Shown piece after piece: positions 34,754 through 43,252 of a stretch of DNA of 64,000 nt; the first letter of the stretch is position 1; every line of letters starts with the position of its first letter. Made by a program: the position numbers and the translations under genes. The stretch is from Variovorax sp. JS1663 (lineage in GTDB: Bacteria; Pseudomonadota; Gammaproteobacteria; Burkholderiales; Burkholderiaceae_C). The DNA is taken from the NCBI RefSeq assembly GCF_002157355.1, contig NZ_LYMK01000002.1, positions 186,001 to 250,000 on the forward strand. Reading direction: 5' to 3'. The notes beneath the pieces were generated by a model. It saw nothing but the letters and a program-made list of their open reading frames with translations. It was not told where the DNA came from and made no database searches.

Positions 34754-35812
34754 TCACAGTGCCTTGAAGAGGGGGCTGCGCGGGGCAGCGCTTGCCGCGT
34801 CGGCGGCGGTGAAGAACTTCTCGGTGTAGATGTCGCGCTCGAAGAGGCGGCCCTGCATCAGCGTGGCGATGCAGGCCTCGGTCATCGGCGGCGGACCGCA
34901 CAGGTAGGCCTTGTGGCCGCGGAAGTCGTTCGCAAAATTTTCCTTCAGCGCCTCGTGCGCGAAGCCGCGCGCGCCGGCCCAGTCGTCGCCTGGCGGCAGG
35001 TCCGACAGCACCGGGATGTAGGTGAAGTTGGGATACCGGTCGGCCAGCGCTTCGAAGAGCTCGCGGTAGTAGAGCTCCTCGCGGTTGCGCGCGCCCTGCA
35101 CCAGCGTGATGGGCAGCCCGCAGCCTTCGGCCAGGAGGTCCTGCACCATCGACTTGGGGCTGGACAGGCCCGAGCCGCCCGCCACGAAGATCATCGGCAG
35201 CCCGGCCGACTTGCGCACGAAGAAGCGGCCGTTGGGCGCGGTGAAGCGCAAGGTGTCGCCGGGCTGCAGGTCCTCGTGCAGCCAGCCGGTGGCGCGCCCG
35301 CCGGGCACGCGCCGGATGTGCAGCTCGATCAGGTCGTCCTGCGGCGCGTTGGCGATCGAGAAGGCGCGCGCCCCCTCCACGCCCGGCACGTGCAGCATCA
35401 GGTACTGGCCGGCCTGGAAGGGCACGGGCTGCGCGGTGCGCAGCCACAGGCCGCGGATGGTGGGCGTGAGCATGCGCGCCTCCACCAGCTCGGCCTCGAA
35501 GTCCTCGAGCGGCAGGAACTGCGCGTCCGGGTCTTCGTCGATCTCGGCCTCGATGACGAGGTCGCCCTGCGCCATGGCGCAGCAGGCCAGGATCTTGCCC
35601 TCGTCGCGCTCGAAATCCATCAGCGCGAAGTTGGACGCATCGCCGTGCTCGCATTCGCCTTCGAGCACCTGCACCTTGCAGGTGCCGCAGACGCCGTGGC
35701 CGCAGGCATGGGGCAGCCAGACGCCGGCGCGCAGGCAGGCGTCGAGCACCGTCTGGCCGTCGCGCGCGGCGATGCCCTGGCCCAGCGGTTCGATCGTGAT
35801 CTGGAAGCTCAT
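34754..35812 (-). CDS. dmpP: Phenol hydroxylase reductase component (P5)
   Basis: A 352-residue flavoprotein reductase. An N-terminal [2Fe-2S] domain (LPHACGHGVCGTCKV plus a later ACC) is followed by FAD- and NAD(P)-binding domains (ARAFSIANAPQDD; PMIFVAGGSGLSSPKS). It passes electrons from NADH to the diiron hydroxylase. ATG 35812 gives the standard MSFQITIEPLGQ start. It is 17 bases after dmpO. Confidence 0.95.
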   Translation of the reverse strand: MSFQITIEPLGQGIAARDGQTVLDACLRAGVWLPHACGHGVCGTCKVQVLEGECEHGDASNFALMDFERDEGKILACCAMAQGDLVIEAEIDEDPDAQFLPLEDFEAELVEARMLTPTIRGLWLRTAQPVPFQAGQYLMLHVPGVEGARAFSIANAPQDDLIELHIRRVPGGRATGWLHEDLQPGDTLRFTAPNGRFFVRKSAGLPMIFVAGGSGLSSPKSMVQDLLAEGCGLPITLVQGARNREELYYRELFEALADRYPNFTYIPVLSDLPPGDDWAGARGFAHEALKENFANDFRGHKAYLCGPPPMTEACIATLMQGRLFERDIYTEKFFTAADAASAAPRSPLFKAL

Positions 35813-35829
35813 GGCGCGCTCCCTGTCCC

Positions 35830-36192
35830 TCAGCTGCACGAGCCGCCGATGCCGGCGAGGCCGGGCGTGCGGAAGCGGATCACCGACTTGTGGACCAGGC
35901 CGTTGTCGGCCAGCGACTTGGCGGGATCGGGCGTGAAGGGCCGGCCGGAGTCGAACCAGCGGACCTGGCCCCAGTCGATCCGCCCGAAATCGGGATGGCT
36001 GCCGTAGACGCCGGGCAGCACCTCATTCAGCAGCGCGCCGAAGGGCATGTCCGGCGGCAGCGGCAGGCACACGGGAGAGCAGAAGAGCAGGTGGTCTTCC
36101 CACCCGATGTAGAGCAGGCGATTGCCGTGGAAGCGGTCCTCGGCATCGGCGACGGTGCCCCGGTAGCCGGGGGCGAGTGCAACGACGGGCAT
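35830..36192 (-). CDS. dmpO: Phenol hydroxylase subunit P4
   Basis: A 120-residue small subunit of the multicomponent phenol hydroxylase, recognised by AEDRFHGNRLLYIGWEDHLLF and the C-terminal HKSVIRFRTPGLAGI. P4 is part of the hydroxylase (LNO) oligomer and helps assemble its metal site. A 77-base gap with a strong hairpin (36228-36249) separates it from dmpN, the largest gap inside the operon. Confidence 0.93.
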   Translation of the reverse strand: MPVVALAPGYRGTVADAEDRFHGNRLLYIGWEDHLLFCSPVCLPLPPDMPFGALLNEVLPGVYGSHPDFGRIDWGQVRWFDSGRPFTPDPAKSLADNGLVHKSVIRFRTPGLAGIGGSCS

Positions 36193-36227
36193 GTGGGTCT
36201 CCTTGTTTTCGGGGTGAGCGCTGCCCG

Positions 36228-36249
36228 CGCCGTGCATCGCTGCACGGCG
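36228..36249 (-). other. Intercistronic hairpin between dmpN and dmpO
   Basis: On the minus strand the transcript can form a perfect 9-bp stem (CGCCGTGCA pairing with TGCACGGCG) closed by the tetraloop GCGA, which is of the very stable GNRA class. It begins about 20 bases after the dmpN stop and ends about 36 bases before the dmpO start. No T-run follows, so it is not a terminator. A role in mRNA processing or in protecting the upstream message is inference. Confidence 0.6.
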
Positions 36250-36269
36250 TGAGCGTCGTGTGATGAGGG

Positions 36270-37823
36270 TCAGGCGGCCTTGGGCTGCAGGTCCTGCCCG
36301 GTCCAGCGTTCCCAGTTCGCGCGGTCCGGCGAGCTGTTGAACTCGCCGCTGTCGACACCGGGCTCGATGTGGTAGTACTGCAGCACCGCGGCCAGCGGGT
36401 TGAAGCCCTCCACCGTCGGGTCGGTGCCCTCGGGGAAGCAGTTGCCCTGGTAGATCTGGTGCACCGGCAGCCAGGCCTGCACGTACTTCTCGGGCTCGCC
36501 GTCGAAGATGTCCTTGCAGCCGTCGGAGCAGAAGTGGTGCTTCATGCCGTGGTAGGTGCTTTCGCGGTAGCAGATCTTCGTGGGGTCGTCCGGCTCGGTG
36601 AAGGCCATCGGGATCTGGCAGGTCTGGCACAGCATCGGCAGTGTGTTGTTGAACCAGCGCTTGCCTTGGCGCTCCTGCTGCGCCAGCCATTCGAAGCGCG
36701 GGCGGTACAGGCGGTCGAAGGTCTCGGGGTATTTCTCCGAGAGCCAGGTCATCTCGTCGGGCTGCGGCACCCAGACGTTGATATTGGCGGCGTGCCCGTA
36801 GTTGTTGAAGATCGCCCAGGCCTCGTGCGAGAGGCGCGACTTCTCCTTGGTGGCGACCTCGTGGTACTTGGGCATGCGGATGCCGTAGCGCGCCAGGTCC
36901 TGGAACAGCGCGCCGCCGTTCTTCTCGAAGTACATCTCCCAGGCTTCCTGCCAGCTCATGACGCGCTTGGGCAGCATGTAGTCCATCATCATCGCCACCA
37001 GCGTGAGCAGGCGGTAGCCGCGCCAGAACCACTTGTCGACCCACTTCTGCACGATGGGCACGTTGTCCGGGTCCTGCTCGAGGATGAACTTCACCACCTC
37101 CAGCCCCAGCGTCATGTGGCGCGACTCGTCGCTCTGGGCCGAGAAGCCGAAGGTGACGGTGGCCATGTCGCCGTTGTAGGCCGCGCCGCTCATGAAGGGC
37201 ATGAACAGCAGGTTGGTCAGCACGTACTCGAAGGAGAAGGAGATCGCGGTGATGAACTCGAAGGGCCCCGCACTCATCGCGTCCTCGAAGTAGCTCTTGG
37301 GCACCGACAGGTACCACACGCGGTCGTGCATGTGCTGGGGGTCGTGCAGCCCGTGGAAGTACTTGTTGAAGTGGCTGATGGTGTGGAACTGCGTCTGGCA
37401 GTGGCGCAGCTCGTCGATGGACTGCATCTGGCAGGCCACGCGCGCGCCCACGCCGCGCAGCGAGCGCCCGGCCATCGCGTAGCCGCGGTGCGCCGCGTAT
37501 TCCAGCGGCGAGACGCCGGTGAGGAACAGCTTGAGCGTGTTCAGGTAGCGCGGGTCGCTGACGTTGAACTGGCCGTTGTTCTGCTGGAAGGCGTCGATGA
37601 TCGCGTAGAGCTTCTTCTCCTTCTCGCCCTGGAACTTCCAGTAGGCGTCCATGGTGAGGCGGAAGGGGTCTTCCCAGCGGTCCCAGTCGTGGATCCTGAT
37701 GCCCTCGAACTGGTCGTAGGGGAAGACCTTGTCCATCGGCTGGTAGCTGGTCTCCCAGCCCAGGCCGCGGGTCATCATGGCGTAGCGCTCCTTCAGGCCG
37801 AGGCGCTTGGGGGTGGTGGTCAT
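36270..37823 (-). CDS. dmpN: Phenol hydroxylase large (diiron) subunit P3
   Basis: A 517-residue catalytic subunit of the bacterial multicomponent monooxygenases. The diiron ligands are visible as two E-x-x-H motifs, IDELRH (Glu138, His141) and SDESRH (Glu233, His236), with further glutamates at about 108 and 199. A C-terminal YHS-like segment with CQTC and CSDGC is normal in this subunit. It hydroxylates phenol to catechol with O2, taking electrons from DmpP and needing the effector DmpM. Confidence 0.96.
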   Translation of the reverse strand: MTTTPKRLGLKERYAMMTRGLGWETSYQPMDKVFPYDQFEGIRIHDWDRWEDPFRLTMDAYWKFQGEKEKKLYAIIDAFQQNNGQFNVSDPRYLNTLKLFLTGVSPLEYAAHRGYAMAGRSLRGVGARVACQMQSIDELRHCQTQFHTISHFNKYFHGLHDPQHMHDRVWYLSVPKSYFEDAMSAGPFEFITAISFSFEYVLTNLLFMPFMSGAAYNGDMATVTFGFSAQSDESRHMTLGLEVVKFILEQDPDNVPIVQKWVDKWFWRGYRLLTLVAMMMDYMLPKRVMSWQEAWEMYFEKNGGALFQDLARYGIRMPKYHEVATKEKSRLSHEAWAIFNNYGHAANINVWVPQPDEMTWLSEKYPETFDRLYRPRFEWLAQQERQGKRWFNNTLPMLCQTCQIPMAFTEPDDPTKICYRESTYHGMKHHFCSDGCKDIFDGEPEKYVQAWLPVHQIYQGNCFPEGTDPTVEGFNPLAAVLQYYHIEPGVDSGEFNSSPDRANWERWTGQDLQPKAA

Positions 37824-37874
37824 GGCGTGGTCCTTGTGTTCTCGTGTGTTCGGCGCTGCGCGTGCGTTCCGGGC

Positions 37875-38174
37875 TCAGGCGCCCCAGTGCAGGGTGAATT
37901 CGTCGTCGCTTTCCTCGATGTTTCCGGACAGCGAGATCAGGCTCAGGTGCAGCTCCTGCGTGTCCCAGCGCCGGCCGACGCGAGCCTCGACGCTCTCGCG
38001 GCGGATCGTCAGGCGGCCGGGGGCGTCGATCTTCACCATCGCGGGGTACTCGCTGACGTTGGCTTCCGGGTTGTCGTCGACGATGGCCTCGACGATGGCG
38101 CGCGCGGACTCGCTGGTCTGCAGCGCGATGAACACGGGCGCGCGGTTCGCGGCCTGCGGGGCGGGGATGCTCAT
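37875..38174 (-). CDS. dmpM: Phenol hydroxylase effector subunit P2
   Basis: A 99-residue coupling protein of the MmoB/DmpM family. The conserved core is FIALQTSESARAIVEAIVDD and IDAPGRLTIRRESVEARVGR. It binds the hydroxylase and speeds turnover without a cofactor. The size is normal. It lies 51 bases before dmpN. Confidence 0.95.
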   Translation of the reverse strand: MSIPAPQAANRAPVFIALQTSESARAIVEAIVDDNPEANVSEYPAMVKIDAPGRLTIRRESVEARVGRRWDTQELHLSLISLSGNIEESDDEFTLHWGA

Positions 38175-38206
38175 GCGTGTCTCCTTCGGTGAAATGGGAT
38201 TCGGCC

Positions 38207-39202
38207 TCAGCCCTTCAGGCCCAGGCGGGCGGCGCGTGCGTCCAGCTCGGCGCGCACCTCGGCCAGCACGTCGGCACCGGCAGCGCCGAAGGCCAGCGCA
38301 GCCAGCGGCTCCAGCCCGGCGGCGAGCGTGTCGCGCCAGTGCGCGTACCACTGCGCGATGTGCGCTGCGTTCGCGGGGGACTCGCCGGCGGCGGTCTTGA
38401 CGGTGGCATCGACCCAGCGTGCCGTCTCGTCGAACCACTCGTTCTGGAACTCGGTCAGCATCGCCAGCGCGTGGCCGGTGGCGGCGCCCTGCGCGTTCGC
38501 GTAGCGGCGGTACAGCAGCGGGTAGACCAGGCCGTCCGCCACCAGGCATTGCGCGACGAAGAGCTCGAACCAGTCGGCGGTGACGAACATGTCCTCCAGC
38601 GCGCGGCGCAGGCCCTGCCAGGCCGGGTGCTCGAGCCAGGCCTTCTTGCCGGCGTCCAGCGCGGCGCCGGAGTTGCCGTCCAGCTGCAGCCCGACGCGCG
38701 AGACGTACTGCGCGATGCCCAGCCGGTCCATCGCCGCGAAGATGAAGGGCTGCGTGATCGCGGTGCCGTAGCCGTAGCCGCAGCAGTAGCTCATGTTCAT
38801 GTTGGCGCCCCACTCGTAGTGGCGCAGCGGCACCAGCACCTGCTGGAGCGACTCGCGCGCCGAGGCATCGATCACTGCCAGCAGGCCGCGCTTTTCGGCG
38901 AACTCGAACTGGCGGTCGGCGCCTTCCTGCTGGCGTGCCCGCGTCATCGTGTAGACGCCGTAGTAGTAGTGGCGCGGGTCCTTGAAGGTGTACCAGTCGG
39001 CCATCTCGATCGCGGTGCGTCGCCTGTCGTACAGCTCGAACTCGGGCTGCCACAGCGGGCGGTAGTGGAAGTTCGCGGTCGGCTGCATGTCCAGCGTCGC
39101 TTCCTGGTAGCGCGAGGCCGGCTTGTTGCCGAGCCGGCGCGCGACGTGCGAGAAGGTCTGCCGGATCGGCCGGATGTCGGAGGTCTTGATGTCGACTTGC
39201 AC
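38207..39202 (-). CDS. dmpL: Phenol hydroxylase beta subunit P1
   Basis: A 331-residue subunit homologous to the large subunit but lacking the iron ligands; it supports the (LNO)2 hydroxylase structure. Conserved segments include NFHYRPLWQPEFELYDRRRT, WYTFKDPRHYYYGVYTMTRA and YEWGANMNMSYCCGYGYGTA. It starts at 39202 and is followed by dmpM after 32 bases. Confidence 0.95.
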   Translation of the reverse strand: MQVDIKTSDIRPIRQTFSHVARRLGNKPASRYQEATLDMQPTANFHYRPLWQPEFELYDRRRTAIEMADWYTFKDPRHYYYGVYTMTRARQQEGADRQFEFAEKRGLLAVIDASARESLQQVLVPLRHYEWGANMNMSYCCGYGYGTAITQPFIFAAMDRLGIAQYVSRVGLQLDGNSGAALDAGKKAWLEHPAWQGLRRALEDMFVTADWFELFVAQCLVADGLVYPLLYRRYANAQGAATGHALAMLTEFQNEWFDETARWVDATVKTAAGESPANAAHIAQWYAHWRDTLAAGLEPLAALAFGAAGADVLAEVRAELDARAARLGLKG

Positions 39203-39242
39203 GGGGTGTCTCCTGTGTGGGGAAAAGAAGGAAGAGGGGAAT

Positions 39243-39533
39243 TCAGTGGTCGATGCCCGGCGCGCCGTAGCGCCACTTCATGCGCTCGTAGTCCAGCCGC
39301 GCGCCGTCCTCGGGCGAGAGCTGCTGCACCGCATGGCGGGCGCAGAACTCGCGGAACTGGTCGAACTGCAGCACCAGCTCCACGGCCAGCTCGGGGTCGC
39401 CGATGGCGAACTCGAACTCGACGAAGCGCGCATCGCGTGTTCCGGTGACGCGCACGTAGCACGCCTGGCCGGTCAATCGGGTACCTTCGCCTTTGGCCGC
39501 GGTATTCGCCTTCGGAACGGCCGTGCGGCTCAT
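39243..39533 (-). CDS. dmpK: Phenol hydroxylase subunit P0
   Basis: A 96-residue assembly or regulatory subunit and the first gene of the phenol operon. The family core is YVRVTGTRDARFVEFEFAIG, then ELVLQFDQFREFCARHAVQ and MKWRYG near the end. ATG 39533 gives a length close to known DmpK (about 92 residues). An in-frame GTG at 39578 would add 15 residues; neither start has a good ribosome site, so the choice is uncertain. DmpK is not needed for activity in vitro but is needed for growth on phenol. Confidence 0.88.
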   Translation of the reverse strand: MSRTAVPKANTAAKGEGTRLTGQACYVRVTGTRDARFVEFEFAIGDPELAVELVLQFDQFREFCARHAVQQLSPEDGARLDYERMKWRYGAPGIDH

Positions 39534-39631
39534 GGCGCCGGCGCTGCGTGGATCGCTGGGCTGGTTGGAGGGCTTCACTTGTTCAATCCATCACTTGAGG
39601 GTCGGCAACCGCGCCGCCCTGGCCTAGAGGG

Positions 39632-39646
39632 GCAACGGCCGTGCCA
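39632..39646 (-). promoter_or_regulatory. Sigma-54 (-24/-12) promoter of the phenol operon
   Basis: Read on the minus strand the sequence is TGGCAC, five bases (GGCCG), TTGC, an exact match to the sigma-54 consensus. The -24 element is at 39646-39641 and the -12 element at 39635-39632. Transcription should begin near 39620, giving a leader of about 40-90 bases before dmpK. The promoter fits the sigma-54 activator gene at 44307-45983. Confidence 0.93.
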
Positions 39647-39653
39647 GCGCGGC

Positions 39654-39666
39654 TAAGTGATTGATT
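39654..39666 (-). promoter_or_regulatory. IHF-binding site
   Basis: The plus-strand sequence TAAGTGATTGATT is a perfect match to the IHF consensus in reverse orientation (YAANNNNTTGATW). It lies between the -24 element and the activator sites, where IHF bends DNA to bring the bound activator to sigma-54 polymerase in the related Po and Pu promoters. Confidence 0.75.
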
Positions 39667-39721
39667 TGCAAAGGGGCGATCCGCCCGCGGCGCGAAGCTG
39701 CGGGTTCTCCCGGATCATGGG

Positions 39722-39760
39722 TTGATCATTTGCTGCGCTGCAGCTTGATCAAATGGTGAA
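39722..39760. promoter_or_regulatory. Two upstream activator sites for a DmpR-type regulator
   Basis: Two 16-bp sites resemble the DmpR/XylR palindrome TTGATCAATTGATCAA. One is TTGATCATTTGCTGCG (39722-39737), the other TTGATCAAATGGTGAA (39745-39760), spaced 23 bases start to start, about two DNA turns. Each has one perfect and one weaker half. They lie roughly 75-115 bases upstream of the -24 element. The rest of this gap up to the next gene (39761-39962) holds no feature I can name other than the promoter region of the divergent flavin monooxygenase gene. Confidence 0.78.
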
Positions 39761-39962
39761 ACGGGCGGGGGAAGCGCTCTTCCGAGAACGCGATCGGGCG
39801 AGAAGCCTCGTCGTGCAGTTCGCCGCGCTGCGCGCCTAGGCAAGGCCGGCGCCGGGGCCGGCGATACACGCACGCGATGCATGGCCTTAAGATCGTCTCG
39901 CGCCGGGGATGCAGCCATGAGCCCCCGGGGCGACGCGTCGAACGAGGCGGAAGCTGGAGGCC

Positions 39963-41396
39963 ATGACACGAGTTGCGATCATCGGTTCGGGGCCGGGCGG
40001 CTTGGTCGCGGCGCGCTACCTGCAGTCGGAAGGCTTCTCGCCCGTCCTGTTCGAGCAGGCACCGGTGCCTGGCGGCCAGTGGAGCGGCGACCCGTGCTGC
40101 AGCGGCGTCTGGCCGTCCATGCGCACCAACACGAGCCGTGTGCTCACCCAGTTCAGCGACCTGCCGCATCTGCCGGGGCTGGCCGTCTATCCCTCCAACC
40201 GCGAAATCGGCGACTACCTGCGACGCTACGCGGAAACCTTCGATCTGCCGGCACGGATGCGCCTGAACACCGCCGTGCGCGAGATCGCGGCAGTGCGCGG
40301 CGGCTGGGCCGTGCGGCATGGCGTGCAGGAGGAAGTCTTCGAGAAGGTGGTGGTCGCGACCGGCCGCTACCAGCGTGCGGAGATCCCCGACGTGCCGGGC
40401 CTGGCGTCGTTCTCGGGCAGCGCAGGCGTCGCGCACACCAGCGCGTACAAGCATCCGGATCGGTACCGCGGCAAGCACGTCCTCGTGGCCGGTTGCGCCA
40501 TCAGCGCGCTCGAGATCGCGAGCGACCTGTGCATGATGGGCGCGGCGCGCGTGGTCGCCTGCAACCGGCGGCAGCGCTACGTGCTGCCCAAGCTCAAGGC
40601 CGGCGTGCCGACGGACCATCTCCTCTTCACGCGCGACCAGGCGCTGGCCGAGGCGTCACTGCCGCGCAGCGAGTTCGGCGCCAGGCTGAAGGCGCTGGTG
40701 CTGGATGCAGGCGGCAGTCCCGAGCAGTACGGCGCGCCCCGGCCCGCCGACGACATCTTCGAAGCCGGCCTCACGCTGAGCCAGCACTACCTGCCCCTGG
40801 TCGCCGAAGGCCGTATCGAGGTGCGTCCGTGGTTCGACCGCGTCGAAGGCACGCAAGTCCGGTTTCAGGACGGCGGGGTGGAGTCCTTCGACGGCATCCT
40901 CTTCGGCACCGGCTTCGCGCTGCACATGCCCTTCCTGGATGAGCCGATCCGCCGCACGCTCAACCTCGGCACGCAGCGCATCGACCTGCATCGCCACACC
41001 TTCCATCCGCAGTTGCCGGGACTCGCCTTCGTGGGTCTGTGGGACCAGGCCGGGCCGTTCTTTCCACCGCTCGAGCTGCAGGCGCGATGGATCGCCTACA
41101 CGTGGAGCGGTGCCGTCGCAGCCCCGACCGCCGACGAAATGGAAGAGAGCCTCGCGGCATGCCGCGCCCGTGGCGATGTGCCGCAGAAAACCAGGATGAA
41201 CCTGGTGGCGCTCTCCTTCGCGCGGGCCGCGGGCGCGGAGCCCGATCCGAAGCGCTGGCCCGCGTTGAAGCACGCGCTGCGCTTCGGTCCGCTCGCGCCC
41301 GTTTCGTTCCGGCTGCAGGGCCGCGATGCGCTGCCGGATGCCGCAGCCCGGTTCGCCGCCGATGCCGCGGCGTGTCTGGTACAAGCAGGCCCATGA
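39963..41396 (+). CDS. Flavin-containing monooxygenase-like protein
   Basis: A 477-residue FAD/NADPH protein. The FAD-binding GSGPGG is at residues 8-13, a WPSMRTNTSR segment matches the FMO substrate/FAD region, and a second Rossmann motif (VLVAGCAISALEIASDL) binds NADPH. An ATGTGFALHM-like segment (FGTGFALHMPFL) closes the domain. Such enzymes oxygenate nitrogen or sulfur compounds or ketones. It is divergent from the phenol operon, with 384 bases between, and its stop overlaps the next gene (ATGA). Whether it is phenol-related is unknown. Confidence 0.82.
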   Translation: MTRVAIIGSGPGGLVAARYLQSEGFSPVLFEQAPVPGGQWSGDPCCSGVWPSMRTNTSRVLTQFSDLPHLPGLAVYPSNREIGDYLRRYAETFDLPARMRLNTAVREIAAVRGGWAVRHGVQEEVFEKVVVATGRYQRAEIPDVPGLASFSGSAGVAHTSAYKHPDRYRGKHVLVAGCAISALEIASDLCMMGAARVVACNRRQRYVLPKLKAGVPTDHLLFTRDQALAEASLPRSEFGARLKALVLDAGGSPEQYGAPRPADDIFEAGLTLSQHYLPLVAEGRIEVRPWFDRVEGTQVRFQDGGVESFDGILFGTGFALHMPFLDEPIRRTLNLGTQRIDLHRHTFHPQLPGLAFVGLWDQAGPFFPPLELQARWIAYTWSGAVAAPTADEMEESLAACRARGDVPQKTRMNLVALSFARAAGAEPDPKRWPALKHALRFGPLAPVSFRLQGRDALPDAAARFAADAAACLVQAGP

Positions 41397-42517
41397 CCGT
41401 CCCGCTCGCGGCTTCCATCATCGACCTGGCGCTCGGCCTGGCGCTCGGCGCCTCCGATCCGGCCGCCGGCAACCGCTGCTCCCTGGAGGGCCTGGCCTTG
41501 TCGTCGGGACCGGATGGCGTGGTCGAGATCCGAGCGAGCAAGCTGGAGGCGGCGGCGCTTCGGCTGGCGGTGGGCCCGCTCGTCATGGAGCTCGATCGCG
41601 TCGCCGTCCACGAGCTGGTGGCGGGGCTGCGGACCGAGGCCGGTGCCATGCGTCTGTCTGTCGTCGAGGCAGCGCAGGTGGAGTTCTCCGGCGTGAAGCT
41701 GCACGGCCCCCTGGTCGTGCCGGCCGCCATCCGTCAGGTGTGGGATGCCACGCGCACTTCGGCCGGGTCGGCGTCGCCGGCCGCGAGTGCGGCGCCGGCC
41801 GCTGCATGGTTCCTCGGCCCGCTCGGCGACGCCGAAGGCACGGTGCGCGGGGAGATCACCGACGCGCATCTGCTGTTCGATGCCGACGTGACCGTGCCGA
41901 TCCGTTTCGGCCAGGTCGACTTCAACGACGCGACCGTCGAGCACGTCGGGCCCGACTCGCGCATGGGCGTGAGCCGGATGGGCTTCTATGTCGATGCGCC
42001 GAACGGGCGCAGCTATCTGTACCAGTTCGCCTCGGCGCCGCTCGCGGGCGTGGAGTTCGAGCGCCGCGGGGCCTTGCTGAGCCCGTGGGTGTCCGAGCGC
42101 GGCAAGCTGCGGCTGCAGCCCTTCGTCGAATCGATGCTGCGCCTGGGCAGCGGCGGGCCCGGGCCCGGGCTGACCGAGCAGGCGCGGCTGCTGCTGGGCC
42201 GCACCGCGCTGTCGGGCGAGCTGCAACTGGGCGATGGCAGCCTGGCGATGCCCGGCCTGCAGGCGCACCTGGAGGGGCGCGGCGAAGGCCGCAACGCGGT
42301 GACCTTGCATTCCCAGGCCGTGGGCCGCGGCCTGGGCGTCGAGATGGAGTCGGTCTCGGCCCGCGACGCGGCGGCGAGGTGGATGAGCGCCCGGCTCGCC
42401 TGCGAGAGGGTCGCCGCGCGGCTGAAGCTCCAGCTCCTCGTCGAAGGCCCGCAACTGCGCTTCGCCCTCGAACTGGCGGACGGCCGGCTCACGCGGCCGC
42501 GGCTCGAACTGGCCTAG
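41393..42517 (+). CDS. Unknown protein translationally coupled to the flavin monooxygenase
   Basis: A 374-residue protein that I do not recognise. It has no signal peptide or clear membrane segment. It is rich in beta-strand-like stretches with repeated amphipathic patterns (LALSSGPDGVVEIRASKLE; VEAAQVEFSGVKLHGPLVV; LSGELQLGDGSLAMPGLQA), somewhat like AsmA/DUF748-type repeats, and an alanine/proline-rich linker near residues 120-140. Its ATG overlaps the stop of the flavin monooxygenase gene by 4 bases, so the two are made together. A convergent small gene shares its last bases. Confidence 0.65.
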   Translation: MTVPLAASIIDLALGLALGASDPAAGNRCSLEGLALSSGPDGVVEIRASKLEAAALRLAVGPLVMELDRVAVHELVAGLRTEAGAMRLSVVEAAQVEFSGVKLHGPLVVPAAIRQVWDATRTSAGSASPAASAAPAAAWFLGPLGDAEGTVRGEITDAHLLFDADVTVPIRFGQVDFNDATVEHVGPDSRMGVSRMGFYVDAPNGRSYLYQFASAPLAGVEFERRGALLSPWVSERGKLRLQPFVESMLRLGSGGPGPGLTEQARLLLGRTALSGELQLGDGSLAMPGLQAHLEGRGEGRNAVTLHSQAVGRGLGVEMESVSARDAAARWMSARLACERVAARLKLQLLVEGPQLRFALELADGRLTRPRLELA

Positions 42518-42714
42518 AAATCCCTCCAGGCGGTGGTCTGGTCGCGCGCCGGCGTGCCGTTGCGACGGACCGCCGGCTGCGCAGCCGGGTCGACGAAGAG
42601 CAGCACGGCGCCCGCGGCGAGCGCAACGATCGCGAAAAGCATGCCGAGTCCGAAGACGTAGACGAGCCACGCAGCGCTTGCGGCACAAAGCAGAAGTGAA
42701 AACGCCTTGACCAT
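42514..42714 (-). CDS. Small membrane protein
   Basis: A 66-residue protein with one or two hydrophobic segments (VKAFSLLLCAASAAWLVYVF and GMLFAIVALAAGAVLLFV) and a polar C-terminus. No family is recognised. The ATG at 42714 is chosen because an upstream one at 42741 adds residues without a ribosome site. It converges with the preceding unknown gene with a 4-base overlap of stops. Existence as a real gene rests on length and composition only. Confidence 0.45.
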   Translation of the reverse strand: MVKAFSLLLCAASAAWLVYVFGLGMLFAIVALAAGAVLLFVDPAAQPAVRRNGTPARDQTTAWRDF

Positions 42715-42847
42715 GCAAGTAGTTTGACCCGCGGTGGCCAATCACCGGTGTGACCAAACTGGCGAAATCGGCGCTAAACAACGAAGCAGTCCAAATGGAC
42801 TGGTGGCGTGTCTGCCGCCGCAAGGCTTCATTCGTCGGCGCGCTGGA

Positions 42848-43252
42848 TCAGCCCTGACCCGGCTCCGGGAGCTTTGCGATCACCTTGATCTCGAACTGGA
42901 AGCCATAGAGCCACGTCACGCCGATGCCGGTCAGCGTTGGATGCGGCGCCTTGCCCCAGTACTCGGGAAACACCTTCCAGATCGTGTCGAACGTCGATTC
43001 GGGGTCGACGATGAAGACGGTCACGTCGACCACGTCGTCGAAGGTGCAGCCCGCAGCGGCGAGGATCGCATTGAGATTGTCGAATGCGAGGCGGACCTGT
43101 GCCTCCAGGTCGGGCTCCGGCGAGCCGTCCTCGCGGCTGCCGACCTGCCCCGAAACGAACAGGAAGCCATTCGACCGGATCGCCGGCGAATACCGGTTTC
43201 TTTCATAGAGCGCCTGGCGCCCGGCCGGAAAAACAACGTCGCGTTGAACCAT
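42848..43252 (-). CDS. RidA/YjgF-family protein
   Basis: A 134-residue protein with the family core YSPAIRSNGFLFVSGQVGSRE and the later FDNLNAILAAAGCTFDDVVD, ending with a GFQFEIKVIA strand. RidA proteins hydrolyse reactive enamine/imine intermediates; relatives act as 2-aminomuconate deaminases. The arginine of the usual IPEIEVIAR-type end is replaced by FEIKVIAKL, so classical RidA activity is uncertain. It is divergent from a LysR gene (144 bases), which probably regulates it. Confidence 0.85.
   Translation of the reverse strand: MVQRDVVFPAGRQALYERNRYSPAIRSNGFLFVSGQVGSREDGSPEPDLEAQVRLAFDNLNAILAAAGCTFDDVVDVTVFIVDPESTFDTIWKVFPEYWGKAPHPTLTGIGVTWLYGFQFEIKVIAKLPEPGQG

Noticed and set aside
39715-39969. 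Small minus-strand frame of 84 residues upstream of dmpK
   Set aside because: It covers the activator sites, is Pro/Arg/Ala-rich and has no ribosome site or family match.
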